A DNA stretch of 64,000 nt, from positions 79,993 to 143,992 of the forward strand of contig NZ_JABXKK010000096.1 of NCBI RefSeq assembly GCF_017115045.1, given 5' to 3'. Both the position numbers and the translations under genes were made by a program. This stretch comes from Nostoc sp. NMS8 (lineage in GTDB: Bacteria > Cyanobacteriota > Cyanobacteriia > Cyanobacteriales > Nostocaceae). Shown here piece after piece: positions 6,755 to 16,169 of this stretch (positions within the stretch are counted from its first letter, which is position 1; each line of letters begins with the position of its first letter). Under the pieces are notes generated by a model that worked only from the letters and a program-made list of their open reading frames with translations, did no database searches and had not been told where the DNA came from.

Positions 6755-9448
6755 TTACGAATTAAGCGCAGCACCACCAGCCTTAAACTTGGGATAAGCA
6801 ATACGTTTGTGATGAAATTGCTGCCAAACTTCCACAAATATTTCAGCAATTTGTGACATTTCTTCCCGTGTTAGTCCTGAATCTACGAGTTGATTGTCTT
6901 GCCATTTGGCACGCAGGATGTTATTCAACATTGCTAAAGCTTGTTCGGTGGAGACATCTTTAAGTAATGGCTTCTTTCCCGGAGGTTTAGCTGATACTTG
7001 GAGCGATCGCAGCGCGGCTTCACAAGAATCTGCTAACATAACAATTCCTGTTTCCCGTGATTGCGGAATCGGCCCATCATAGCGAAAATCTGCGTCGTCT
7101 ACTATTAAACTCGCATCTTCCTGAGCCATTTGCTGCGCTTGGTGATGAAAATAGGCAATCAGCATCGTTCCCTGATGCTCTGGAATAAAAGCTTGAATCG
7201 CTGTCGGTAAAAGGTGTTTACGCGCCATCACCAACCCTTCAGTTACGTGTTTTTTAATAATTTCTGCACTCTTCCAAGGGTCTTTAACCTCAGTATCATG
7301 TTTATTCGGCCCCCCCATTTGATTTTCAATAAAGCCAAGGGGGTCGTGCATTTTCCCAATATCATGATATAGTGTTCCAGCCCTAACCAGTTCAACATTG
7401 CATCCTAGTTCTTTCGCAGCAGCTTCGGCAAGGGTAGCCACAAGCAGCGTATGTTGAAAAGTTCCCGGAGTTTCAGTAGCAAGTCGTTTTAATAAAGGGC
7501 GGTTAGGGTTCGCTAACTCTGCTAGGCGGATTGGGGTAACTAAATCAAAAACTTTTTCAAGATAAGGACTCAAGCCCAAGGCGACAATACTCCAGCCTAA
7601 GCCGGATAAAGCAAACAATCCGGCTTCTTGGAGGACTATATACCAGGTTGAACCAAATGCTTGACCAATTAAGATTTTAACAACCAGATAAATACCACCT
7701 TGAGTTAAAGCGATCGCCACACCTAATAAGGCCAATTCTTCACGCGATCGCAATTGTTGGGCGACGTAACTACCTAATATTCCTCCCCCAACACCAGCTA
7801 AAAGGGCAGCCTTGCTCATCTCCAAACTAATGCCTAAGATCGGCAACAACAGTCCGACAACTGTTAACCCCAAAGTAGAGCCGTAGAAGCTTCCCAACAA
7901 CAAACCAAGGGCACTCCAGGTAGTGTAAGGCAATCCGATCGCGATTACTCCGGGCACACTCAGAGTTAGCAGTAACACTAACAAGCGATCGCGTTGTCGC
8001 AATTCGTAATCGATATGCCGTTCTACCCAGACAAAAATGCCGATGGCGATCGCAATCACGCCTCCTAACTTCAGCAAATCCTGCCATTTTATCTGCCGAT
8101 GAATCAGGTGATAATACTCCAGCACCTCAAAGTCCCATGCAGTAATCTGCGCTCCTTTTTTGACAATCACCTCACCATAACGTACCTTCTCCATCACAGG
8201 TGGTACACCAGCAGCAGCCTTTTGAGCGTTTTCTCTTGTTTGTTCTTCATCATTTTGCAGATTCGGCTTGAGTACAGCTAACAACAAGTTTTTGGCCAAA
8301 ATTTCGGCGTCTTCTGGTACAAAGGTCTGCAATTGTAAACTCACCGCATCTTGTAAAATATTTTTTGGCAGTCCTTGTGGGATGCCTTGGGCAAGAATCC
8401 GCTCTGTAATTTGATGGATTCCCGTTTGGGTTTTTTCCCACTCCACATCTAACAAATCTAAAAGCAGGGATTCTTCGTATACTGCTTCTGGGTTAACAGT
8501 CTCTAACTGTAAAAGTTTGGCAGTGGCTTGGGTGTATCTTTGGCGTGCTTGGGAAATTAAGGCAATCAGTAAGGATAAGTTTTTCTCAGAAGTTGTGAGG
8601 CGGTAAGATTCTAGTTCTGCTACAGCTTGAGTAAAGTCAGTATTTTGAGACAAATCAACTGGTTCTGTCTTTTTTGAACTCTGTGAATCAGATTTGGGCG
8701 TTGTGCGCGCCTGGCGTTTCTGATTGGATGAAGTGGTAATTTGTCTTTTTGGTTTCTTCTGCTGATTTTTACTATTTTCTACAGTCAATAGTAGTGCTTG
8801 CCATTCCGATTCAGAACAAGAGCGGAGATAACGCTGGGTAGAAATGGATAAAACGACAGAATCAAAAAAAGGAAAAGCTCCAGCAACGGCGCGAATTTCG
8901 TTGCCATCATCTAAGAGTTGTTGCAAATTTTTATTGATTTCTTCATTCATTCGCGCATCAAGCATCAACACCTGTAAAGAGCTTTCACTAACGGCTTTGC
9001 GCTTGGCTTCTGTTTTTTTCTGATTTTCGATACTAGCTGTGTAAGGGGCTGTAATTGTCTGAGGCGCGGGATTTCCGACTTGGAGTTGCGTCTGATTGTA
9101 TAATTTATTTCCAATAACGCCTGTTAGAGATACTATCGCGATCGCTAAAATTACCGAGTAACGCTGTTGATATGCCCAATCTAAACCGACTGCATAAATA
9201 CTGCTCTGAGTTTTGACCGATTTTGCCTTTGGTTTTAGCCCTCTTTCTTGTTTTCGACGCTCGCTTTTGTGATTGGTTTTTGATAAAAACAGGACTATAT
9301 TCTTGAGCATAGTCCTTAGAAGTTCCCTTCTATGGGTTTTACCTTTGGGACTTCTCATTAACTTTCCCTTACGGCGTAGTGCTGTATACTGTCGCCGCCA
9401 GTGAGTCAATTGCTGGTTCAAGAACTGCAAAAATTGCTGCATTTTCAT
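6755..9448 (-). CDS. PgpH-type membrane HD phosphohydrolase (c-di-AMP phosphodiesterase-like)
   Basis: A large protein of about 897 residues with the 7TM-HD layout. The N-terminus is basic and cytoplasmic. A first membrane span (SVILAIAIVSLTGVIG) follows, then a long extracytoplasmic domain rich in Gln and Lys, six further membrane spans in the middle, and a C-terminal HD domain with the ligand motif YHDIGKM and later EHQGT. PgpH-family enzymes hydrolyse cyclic di-AMP. The frame is open back to a TTG at 9484, but ATG at 9448 (or 9442) is the more likely start because homologues begin close to QQLTHWRRQY. It is unlinked to neighbours in function, and its AT-rich upstream region faces away from the ADP-ribosylglycohydrolase gene. 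Confidence 0.85.
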   Translation of the reverse strand: MKMQQFLQFLNQQLTHWRRQYTALRRKGKLMRSPKGKTHRRELLRTMLKNIVLFLSKTNHKSERRKQERGLKPKAKSVKTQSSIYAVGLDWAYQQRYSVILAIAIVSLTGVIGNKLYNQTQLQVGNPAPQTITAPYTASIENQKKTEAKRKAVSESSLQVLMLDARMNEEINKNLQQLLDDGNEIRAVAGAFPFFDSVVLSISTQRYLRSCSESEWQALLLTVENSKNQQKKPKRQITTSSNQKRQARTTPKSDSQSSKKTEPVDLSQNTDFTQAVAELESYRLTTSEKNLSLLIALISQARQRYTQATAKLLQLETVNPEAVYEESLLLDLLDVEWEKTQTGIHQITERILAQGIPQGLPKNILQDAVSLQLQTFVPEDAEILAKNLLLAVLKPNLQNDEEQTRENAQKAAAGVPPVMEKVRYGEVIVKKGAQITAWDFEVLEYYHLIHRQIKWQDLLKLGGVIAIAIGIFVWVERHIDYELRQRDRLLVLLLTLSVPGVIAIGLPYTTWSALGLLLGSFYGSTLGLTVVGLLLPILGISLEMSKAALLAGVGGGILGSYVAQQLRSREELALLGVAIALTQGGIYLVVKILIGQAFGSTWYIVLQEAGLFALSGLGWSIVALGLSPYLEKVFDLVTPIRLAELANPNRPLLKRLATETPGTFQHTLLVATLAEAAAKELGCNVELVRAGTLYHDIGKMHDPLGFIENQMGGPNKHDTEVKDPWKSAEIIKKHVTEGLVMARKHLLPTAIQAFIPEHQGTMLIAYFHHQAQQMAQEDASLIVDDADFRYDGPIPQSRETGIVMLADSCEAALRSLQVSAKPPGKKPLLKDVSTEQALAMLNNILRAKWQDNQLVDSGLTREEMSQIAEIFVEVWQQFHHKRIAYPKFKAGGAALNS

Positions 9449-9688
9449 TATCTCTGCCTGCAATTGCCGACTTTGATGGCTCAAAAAAAGACAATCATCA
9501 GGAAAGTTTACTCTGCGGCTACTGCAACTACGGTGGCGGGGCTTTTTTACTGCGGATTTGCCACAATAGCTAGCTACAGAATCAGTCTGAGGTTTGCTGA
9601 AAAATTATAGTATATGAGACTAATACACTGTGGCATCAGTTTGCTTACTTTTAAGAAGGGATTTAACCCCTTATCTCATTAATTGAGA

Positions 9689-10618
9689 TTAACGCAATCG
9701 AATAACGCGAGGAGCTGCGTAAACTGAAAGCAGAGCCACCTCACATCCCTCCTCTGGATTTAAGGTAAAATTATACACTCCCGACCACACCGCCACAAAT
9801 GCATCAGTCAATTCTAACATTTGGGAAAAACTATTTAGTCCCCATACTGGAGAATTACTCTGCAAGAGCAAGACTTGCCAATTTACAGGAATTCCACCGA
9901 TACCGTTATATGCTCCTGATAAAGCACCAGTAATTGCGCCTGTAGCCTTTGAGCTTAGAGGCGTAGCATCTTGCACTTGAGAATTATCATTGTAAGTTGC
10001 CTGCAAAACTGCAAGGCGAAAGTCTTCTAAGGTACTCAAAAAGCAGTAAAATGCCATTGCAATAGTGTTACTGAGTTCTTCTTCCCTCGCAAACTCAGCT
10101 TGCACCCTTGACAATCCAACCCCTTGTTCTAATAAATTCTGGACTCTTAATAATTTTTTTGGTATTGATGTCGGTGTTTCTCCGATAAAAGCAATTGTTT
10201 GTGGTATTAGGGTTAAGGGGTCGAGTTTTTCAGTTAGGGCAAGAGCGATCGCATAAGCAACTGCGAGTGTTCCATCTCTTACTACTGGGTTATCTTCCCA
10301 GATATTTAGCACACATAGCAAGTTTTGCCTTAGCTTAATTGGATTTTCGTGAAAAAAGAGTGCTACTGGTAGTGTGGCAATAATTATTTTTACCGATATC
10401 TCATCAGTTGTAGCTAAATGAAGCGATTCTTCTTGCTGACGCCTTATCCAATCATCTAAATCTAATCTACCCAATGCAATCAAACTCTGAGTACCCGTAA
10501 CCGCCATTTTGCCCAAATCTAGGCAATTCTGAAATTGGATTCCACCACAAGTTAAACTTTCCCCTAGAAACCCTCCGAGTAAAGTACCTTTAAACCGACT
10601 AATAGGAGAGTAACGCAT
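9689..10618 (-). CDS. ADP-ribosylglycohydrolase-family protein
   Basis: This 309-residue protein has the all-helical ADP-ribosylglycohydrolase/crystallin J1 pattern: FKGTLLGGFLGESLTCGG at the N-terminus, VVRDGTLAVAYAIALAL near 110, and TGAITGALSGAYNGIGGIP near 225. The Asp and Glu metal ligands of active members (such as GDALG at the start and DTDT near the end) are not clearly present, so catalysis is doubtful. It lies 57 bases behind aroQ on the same strand and is probably its operon partner. Confidence 0.7.
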   Translation of the reverse strand: MRYSPISRFKGTLLGGFLGESLTCGGIQFQNCLDLGKMAVTGTQSLIALGRLDLDDWIRRQQEESLHLATTDEISVKIIIATLPVALFFHENPIKLRQNLLCVLNIWEDNPVVRDGTLAVAYAIALALTEKLDPLTLIPQTIAFIGETPTSIPKKLLRVQNLLEQGVGLSRVQAEFAREEELSNTIAMAFYCFLSTLEDFRLAVLQATYNDNSQVQDATPLSSKATGAITGALSGAYNGIGGIPVNWQVLLLQSNSPVWGLNSFSQMLELTDAFVAVWSGVYNFTLNPEEGCEVALLSVYAAPRVIRLR

Positions 10619-10675
10619 ACGATTTTGGATTTTAGATTCTAGAACTTAATCTAAAGTCTAAAATCTATAACTGAT

Positions 10676-11143
10676 TTATCTTTCATCCTTTCTTAAATGA
10701 TTAACTAATGCTTGTAATCCCAACAAATAACTTTGAATGCCAAAACCACTTATTTGTCCGATCGCAACTGGGGCGATGTACGAATGATGGCGAAAATCTT
10801 CCCGGCGGTAAATGTTACTCAGATGCACTTCTACTGTGGGTAAGTTAACACCAGCGATCGCATCTCGCAAGGCGACACTTGTGTGAGTATATGCGCCTGC
10901 ATTAATCAGAATTCCCTGATACTCTCCTAATGCGCCATGAATAGTATCTACCAAAATTCCTTCATGATTTGACTGCACAGAAAAAACCTTCGCCTGTAAC
11001 TTGAATGCTTCTTCTTCTAACAGGCGGTTAATTTCAGCTAGCGTCAAAGAACCATAAATTCCTGGTTCTCGCTGTCCTAGCAAATTTAAGTTTGGGCCAT
11101 GCAGTACTAGAATGTTTAAGGATTGCAAAGTCGAGTTCAGCAC
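10676..11143 (-). CDS. aroQ: Type II 3-dehydroquinate dehydratase
   Basis: The 155 residues are the normal length for type II dehydroquinase. The signature ILVLHGPNLNLLGQREPGIYG (11-31) carries the catalytic Tyr and Arg region; QSNHEGILVD, INAGAYTHTSVALRDAI and VEVHLSNIYRREDFRHHS (catalytic His) follow in order. The enzyme dehydrates 3-dehydroquinate in the shikimate pathway in the cytosol as a dodecamer. The start lies 7 bases after the stop of a 46-codon ORF that has a good ribosome binding site, so translation may be coupled to it. Confidence 0.95.
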   Translation of the reverse strand: MLNSTLQSLNILVLHGPNLNLLGQREPGIYGSLTLAEINRLLEEEAFKLQAKVFSVQSNHEGILVDTIHGALGEYQGILINAGAYTHTSVALRDAIAGVNLPTVEVHLSNIYRREDFRHHSYIAPVAIGQISGFGIQSYLLGLQALVNHLRKDER

Positions 11144-11150
11144 TTTGGGG

Positions 11151-11291
11151 TTAGTAGCGACGCCGTGAGCGATTGTTCACAGGAATCGGAATCAGTTCCG
11201 GTTCCGGTTCCGCCTCTGGCCCTAACAGGCTCTCAATTAGCCTACGACCTAATTCCTTAAGCTTTTCCAGCACCTTTTCTATATAGTCCAT
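11151..11291 (-). CDS. 46-aa small protein upstream of aroQ
   Basis: ATG at 11291 starts a 46-residue ORF ending in TAA at 11151. AGGAG stands 10 bases before the ATG, a stronger ribosome binding site than most genes here. The peptide begins MDYIEKVLEKLKELGRRLIE, an amphipathic charged helix, continues with an acidic proline segment (GPEAEPEPELIPIP) and ends in a basic tail (NNRSRRRY). It has no obvious signal peptide or metal motif. The 7-base gap to aroQ indicates a shared transcript and possible translational coupling. I do not recognise a named family. Codon structure, ribosome binding site and position all support a real gene. Confidence 0.65.
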   Translation of the reverse strand: MDYIEKVLEKLKELGRRLIESLLGPEAEPEPELIPIPVNNRSRRRY

Positions 11292-11677
11292 GAACAGACC
11301 GCTCCTGAGATACTACCTCAATTTTTGATTAACAGGTACGCAGAAAATGGCATATTTCCGCACCTCTGGCTTCCAATCGGGCTGATACACAATCCCGCAT
11401 TTGGGACATAAGCCACTTCTAAAATTTGGCGTTGTGTTTTCCCTTACCTTTTAGACTATCACACTTGCAACCTATCGAACTGTATCCTATCAAGGATGGA
11501 TCTCAAGGGTCAAGAGTTCAGGATCGGACTTGAGACTCTTGACTACGAATTTTAGATTTTAGATTAAAAGAATTTTGGGGTTTATCCCCCGCCCCTTGCA
11601 GGCGAAATAAATCTAAAATCTAAAAGACGCTCCTCCCGCTATCGTCAATCTACAATCCCAAATCAGCTGACTTGCAA
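11292..11677. other. Intergenic region with possible zinc-ribbon remnant and TCTAAAA repeats
   Basis: On the minus strand, about 11450-11330, one frame reads SGLCPKCGIVYQPDW and ends VPVNQKLR before a stop. It has no convincing start and looks like the tail of a small zinc-ribbon protein. From 11549 to 11626 the sequence ATTTTAGATTTTAGATT is mirrored by AATCTAAAATCTAAAA, flanking TTGGGGTTTATCCCCC, and forms a long AT-rich palindrome beyond the topA stop. Confidence 0.45.
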
Positions 11678-14341
11678 CTAGCCTTCGGTGGCCTTTTTCT
11701 TTGCAGCCGTCGTTGATGACTTAGTAGTTGACTTAGTAGTTGACTTAGATTTGGAACTCGTTGATTTACTCGTTTTGCGAGTCGAGTTCCCAGTCGATGC
11801 CTTAGCTGCCAGCAAGTTCAACGCCGCCGTCAAAGTTATATCTTCTACCGTTTGACCTTCTGGGATACTTACATTAGTTTTGCCATGCTTAATGTAAGGC
11901 CCATAAGGGCCATCGTAGATATTGATTGCTTCCCCGTCCTCTGGATGCGTACCCAGTTCGCGTAAGGCTGCCTTGGACTTGCTGTTGGTGGAACTGCGCC
12001 CCTTTTTGGGTTCGGATAACAATTCCAATGCACGTTCTAGGCTAATTGCCAATACATTATCAGCAGCTTTTAGGGAGCGGTAGTCTTTCCCTTCTTTACC
12101 TTGGTCATGAACCACATAAGGGCCAAAGCGTCCCAAACTTGCTTGGATTTTGCCACCAGTTACGGGATGAACTCCCAATGTTCGGGGTAGTGCCAACAGA
12201 CCAACAGCCATTTCCAGGGTAACGGTTTCTGGGGTGACACCTTTAAGTAAAGAGGCTTGTTTCGGTTTGGGGTTTTCGTCGGTTTTATCACCCAATTGGA
12301 CGTAGGGCCCGTAAGCACCAATTTTCACATAAATCGGTTCGCCAGTTTCGGGATGCCGACCTACCTGGTCAGGGCCAGTGATTTTTTGCCGCAGCAGTAC
12401 TTCTACCTGTTTGGGGTCGAGGTCAGCTGGTGTCAAGTCTTTGGGAATTGAGGCGGTGATCACCCCCTCACCATTGACGACTTCGATGTAGGGGCCATAT
12501 TTTCCAATGCGGACTTTGGCATCTAGATTCTCCAGTTCTACAGTCCTAGCTTTGGTGGCATCAATTTGACTTTCCCGTTCTCTAACGAGGGTTTCCAGCC
12601 CTTTGTCTCCTAGATAGAATTGCTGCAAGTAGGGCAGCCATTTCGCTTCACCTGTAGCAATGTCATCAAGGGTTTGCTCCATCTTCGAGGTAAAACTAGG
12701 ATCAACGATGTCTGGAAAATGTTTTTCCAGCAAGTCGGTGACGGCAAAAGCCGTGAAGGTGGGAATGAGGGCGTTAGTCACCAAATGGGCATAACCCTTA
12801 TCGATGATAGTGCCAATGATGCTGGCGTAAGTACTGGGACGACCGATACCTTCGCTTTCTAATGTTTTCACTAAAGTTGCTTCGGTGTATCTAGCTGGCG
12901 GTTGAGTTTCGTGTCCAACGGCTTCTAGCTCTGTACAATTTGGATGATCCCCCACTTTCAGATTTGGCAAAATTACTTCCTGGTCTTCCAGTGCTGCTTC
13001 TGGGTCGTCTGAACCTTCGACGTAGGCGCGTAAGTATCCTGGAAATTCAATCCGTTTGCCAGAAGAACGGAATCCAGCATCCTCGACTTGTAATTGCACG
13101 GTAATTTGAGTTTGGCGAGAATCAGCCATTTGAGAGGCAACAGTCCGCTTCCAAATCAAATCGTAAATAGCAAGTTCTCGACCACCCAAAGCAGTTTCTT
13201 GGGGGGTGCGAAAGGTACTACCTGCTGGACGAATTGCTTCGTGTGCTTCTTGTGCGCCTTTGGATTTAGTGGTGTATTGCCGGGGTTGGGGACTAAGGTA
13301 TTGTTGACCGTAGAGCTTTTCTACAGAACTCCGAGCAGCTGCGATCGCTTGATCTGACAAATGCACTGAATCTGTCCGCATATAGGTAATATACCCTTGC
13401 TCGTACAAATTCTGGGCAACCCGCATCGTGTCACGGGCTGAGAGGCGCAGTTTCCGGTTAGATTCTTGTTGCAACGTCGAAGTTGTGAACGGTGGCGACG
13501 GTTTGCGCGTCACTGGGCGTTCCTCGATGTCGTTAACATTCCAGGTTTTACCAGTTAGGCGTTCCTTGAGGGCTACCGCTTGGTCTTCGTTCAGCAACAA
13601 GACATTGCGACCTGCGGTAATTTCTCCGGTCGTTGCGTCAAAATCGCTACCATTAGCGATTTTGGTTCCTCCCAGTGTTACCAACTGGGCACCAAAGGGG
13701 GTTTTTTCCTTTGATAAACTAGCTTTCAAATCCCAGTATGTACCCTCATGGAAAGCGCGGCGTTGGCGTTCCCTAGTGACTAAAAGTCGCACAGCTACAG
13801 ATTGCACTCGCCCAGCAGATAATCCCCAGGCGATTTTTTTCCATAACAGGGGGGACAGGGTATAGCCTACAAGTCGATCTAAAATCCGCCGCGTTTCTTG
13901 AGCGCGAACCAACTGCTCATCAATATTGCGGCAGTTTTTCAGAGCTTTTTTAATTGCCTCTTGGGTAATTTCGTGAAACACCATCCGCTTAGTGGGAACC
14001 TTCGGCTTCAGTAATTGGTATAAATGCCAACTAATGCTTTCACCTTCCCGGTCTTCGTCTGTTGCCAGAATTAGTTCATCTACATCCTTGAGGGCATCTT
14101 TCAACTGGGTAACAATTTTCTTTTTGTCTTTTGGGACAACATATACCGGTTCAAAGTCGGCGTCCACATTTACCCCTAGCTGCGCCCATGATTCCCCCTT
14201 GACGGCAGCAGGAATTTCACTAGCCGACTGGGGTAGGTCACGCACATGACCCATAGACGCCTCCACCCGATAGCCTGCTGGCAGATAGTTGCGAATGGTA
14301 CGAGCTTTGGTTGGAGATTCGACGATGACGAGAGTTGACAT
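11678..14341 (-). CDS. topA: DNA topoisomerase I
   Basis: The 887 residues give a complete type IA topoisomerase. The TOPRIM domain opens with STLVIVESPTKARTIRNYLP and holds ILATDEDREGESISWH. The catalytic region is QGYITYMRTDSVHLS (active-site Tyr), with EAHEAIRPA and EGIGRPSTYASII following. The C-terminus has several topo_C repeats of the form GRFGPYV / YGPYIKHG in place of zinc fingers, as is usual in cyanobacteria, and ends in a Ser/Thr/Lys-rich tail. The enzyme relaxes negative supercoils through a 5'-phosphotyrosine link. The ATG at 14341 is the standard start (MSTLVIVESP). Confidence 0.97.
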   Translation of the reverse strand: MSTLVIVESPTKARTIRNYLPAGYRVEASMGHVRDLPQSASEIPAAVKGESWAQLGVNVDADFEPVYVVPKDKKKIVTQLKDALKDVDELILATDEDREGESISWHLYQLLKPKVPTKRMVFHEITQEAIKKALKNCRNIDEQLVRAQETRRILDRLVGYTLSPLLWKKIAWGLSAGRVQSVAVRLLVTRERQRRAFHEGTYWDLKASLSKEKTPFGAQLVTLGGTKIANGSDFDATTGEITAGRNVLLLNEDQAVALKERLTGKTWNVNDIEERPVTRKPSPPFTTSTLQQESNRKLRLSARDTMRVAQNLYEQGYITYMRTDSVHLSDQAIAAARSSVEKLYGQQYLSPQPRQYTTKSKGAQEAHEAIRPAGSTFRTPQETALGGRELAIYDLIWKRTVASQMADSRQTQITVQLQVEDAGFRSSGKRIEFPGYLRAYVEGSDDPEAALEDQEVILPNLKVGDHPNCTELEAVGHETQPPARYTEATLVKTLESEGIGRPSTYASIIGTIIDKGYAHLVTNALIPTFTAFAVTDLLEKHFPDIVDPSFTSKMEQTLDDIATGEAKWLPYLQQFYLGDKGLETLVRERESQIDATKARTVELENLDAKVRIGKYGPYIEVVNGEGVITASIPKDLTPADLDPKQVEVLLRQKITGPDQVGRHPETGEPIYVKIGAYGPYVQLGDKTDENPKPKQASLLKGVTPETVTLEMAVGLLALPRTLGVHPVTGGKIQASLGRFGPYVVHDQGKEGKDYRSLKAADNVLAISLERALELLSEPKKGRSSTNSKSKAALRELGTHPEDGEAINIYDGPYGPYIKHGKTNVSIPEGQTVEDITLTAALNLLAAKASTGNSTRKTSKSTSSKSKSTTKSTTKSSTTAAKKKATEG

Positions 14342-14786
14342 GGAAATTTCAATAAAAAGAAGAGCTACTAAGCCAAACAGTCAAATTGAGGTAACTTTTG
14401 CAAATTGTCAAGATAAATGGTCACGCTTAGAGCGGTGATTTAATCCTCACATAAACTGCCTGCTTGGGATAAAATTCGCTGAACTTAGTGCCCAGTCTAT
14501 CCCAGAGGATAAATGAGGGTACGCTGGGTCTGAATTTCCAGCTATTTTAATCTTTAACTTATCTAACGCATAATTGGCGACTACAGTTTTTAAAATATCT
14601 TTTAATTGGGCATGGGGCATAGGGCATAGAGTATGGGGAATGGGAGATGAGAAAGCAGGGGGAGCAAGGGAAGAATAATTATTGAATTTACCAATGCCCT
14701 ACTTTAATAGAGCTTGTGCCAAAATTAAATCAAACTTGAGAGCAAAAGCGAAGTGGGATTTGTACCTATGTTAGGAAAGCAAAACT
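14342..14786. other. Intergenic region with short GGCATAG/GGGGA-type repeats
   Basis: This 445-base stretch lies between the divergent topA and the 97-aa ORF. It holds GGGCATGGGGCATAGGGCAT near 14607 and following purine-rich heptamers of STRR type, and otherwise AT-rich sequence that must carry both promoters. No gene was seen. Confidence 0.5.
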
Positions 14787-15080
14787 ATGCAATCAATTCG
14801 TCAGGGTGATGTCATCTTACTACCTGTGCAGCTGGTTGAAGGACAAAAAATACCTCATTTAACTTTGGCAGAAGGCGAAGTTACGGGTCATAAGCATCGT
14901 ATTACTGAAGGCGAGGCGGAATTATTGGAAAAAGATAGCACACTTTACTTACGTGTTTTTTCAGATTCGGCATTGTTAGCTCATGAGGAGCATAAAGCTA
15001 TTTCTATTCCCCAAGGTGACTGGATGGTGAAAATTCAGCGAGAATACCAGCCTGAAGGTTGGCGTTATGTCGCTGATTGA
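14787..15080 (+). CDS. 97-aa hypothetical protein (DUF6745-locus partner)
   Basis: This small soluble protein starts MQSIRQGDVILLPV and contains GEVTGHKHRITEG and a C-terminal IPQGDWMVKIQREYQPEGW. It is mostly beta-strand and has no signal or membrane segment. It overlaps the next ORF by 14 bases in a different frame, so the two are translationally linked. In other Nostoc-type genomes I recall similar small proteins in front of DUF6745 genes; this is memory, not a search. Function is unknown. Confidence 0.6.
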   Translation: MQSIRQGDVILLPVQLVEGQKIPHLTLAEGEVTGHKHRITEGEAELLEKDSTLYLRVFSDSALLAHEEHKAISIPQGDWMVKIQREYQPEGWRYVAD

Positions 15081-15384
15081 AAAGTTAACGCCTGAGCAAG
15101 AGGCTTTAATTCCAGTTTATCGAGAGAAGTGGCAGAAAATTGCGCTTTTGACAGAGCGGATTGATCGTGAAAAAGCTGCTGAATTAGATACTTGGCAAAA
15201 ATACACGTTATTAAAAATTGATGCTGATGTTGATGAAGAATCAATTTATTTATTAAAAATGACTTGCCCTAGCACAAGCTTTATTCATGCCTTGCGAGTT
15301 CCACCAAATATGAATTCAGCGCGTGAAGCAATTAGCTGGGTAAATTGGGGTGTAGATCCAGAAGAATTTGGTGTGCAAACATAA
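15067..15384 (+). pseudogene. Internally deleted DUF6745-like protein
   Basis: The 105-residue ORF begins LTPEQEALIPVYREKWQKIA, which matches the start of much longer DUF6745 proteins (several hundred residues). From about residue 48 it jumps to what looks like their C-terminus: LLKMTCPSTSFIHALRVPP and AISWVNWGVDPEEFGVQT. The middle appears to be missing, yet the frame is kept open. It could still make a short protein. The family assignment rests on recall of the terminal motifs. Confidence 0.5.
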
Positions 15385-15416
15385 TTACCTAAAGGACTTC
15401 CCTATTTAGAAATTGT

Positions 15417-16109
15417 TCAACGAGCGCTACCTAATTTCTTGATAAAATCTCCATGTTCGGCAGATTGCAAACCTGCTTGCAAAACCTTCAATACACCCTG
15501 CATATTACCTGCTAATAACTCTGTCGCAGCTAACCACAACCCTGGAAATACCCGACTTTGCAAAACGCCTTCATTATCAGGTATTAATTCCAAATATTCA
15601 CCCTGTTCAAGAGAAAACCAAGTCAATTTTTGATCTAAAACTTGCCAAACTATATATTCTTTGACACCGTTACGACGATAAGCCTGTTTTTTGCCATGAA
15701 GATCGATAGCCGCACTACTAGCAGTAATTTCCACAACTAACTCTGGCGCACCTTCAATATAATCATCTTCACTCAGCCGCGTTTGACCACCTGCTTCCGG
15801 TTCAATCAACAAAACAGCATCGGGTTGAGGTTCGTTATCTAAGTCTAAGCGGACGGTAGGTTCAACTCCCAATGCTACACCAGGAGTTGCAGCTTCGTAA
15901 GCAACTAACCAACCAATAATCCAACCATGCGGTTGACCGTGACTTCGGAAACGCAGAGCAGCTGGCATAATATAGACAATCCCTTCGATTAATTCAGCTT
16001 TTTTCAGGTTAGGGGTGGCATTATAGCGACGCTCAAATTCGTAGCGGGTGAGTTTGTCGCCATTTTCCAAAGGAGGAATTGTCAAAGGTTGGGAGGGTGT
16101 TTTCACCAT
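15417..16109 (-). CDS. Uma2-family endonuclease-like protein
   Basis: A 230-residue Uma2 (DUF820) protein with a PD-(D/E)xK-type core: EPQPDAVLLI (Asp near 96), PELVVEITASSAAID (Glu near 127) and the Lys in LHGKKQAYRRNGVKEYIVW. This family is hugely expanded in filamentous cyanobacteria and often lies beside mobile or restriction-like genes. Cleavage activity has not been shown for most members. It is a single gene with its own start at 16109 and stands convergent to the DUF6745 remnant. Confidence 0.9.
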   Translation of the reverse strand: MVKTPSQPLTIPPLENGDKLTRYEFERRYNATPNLKKAELIEGIVYIMPAALRFRSHGQPHGWIIGWLVAYEAATPGVALGVEPTVRLDLDNEPQPDAVLLIEPEAGGQTRLSEDDYIEGAPELVVEITASSAAIDLHGKKQAYRRNGVKEYIVWQVLDQKLTWFSLEQGEYLELIPDNEGVLQSRVFPGLWLAATELLAGNMQGVLKVLQAGLQSAEHGDFIKKLGSAR

Positions 16110-16169
16110 AATTGTTGTACTGAAAATGAGCTTGTGTACATCCTAGCGCTGCGAACCGCTATAAATATT

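Noticed and set aside
13428..13865. 145-codon plus-strand ORF inside topA
   Set aside because: It is antisense to the conserved catalytic region of topoisomerase I and has no start signal.
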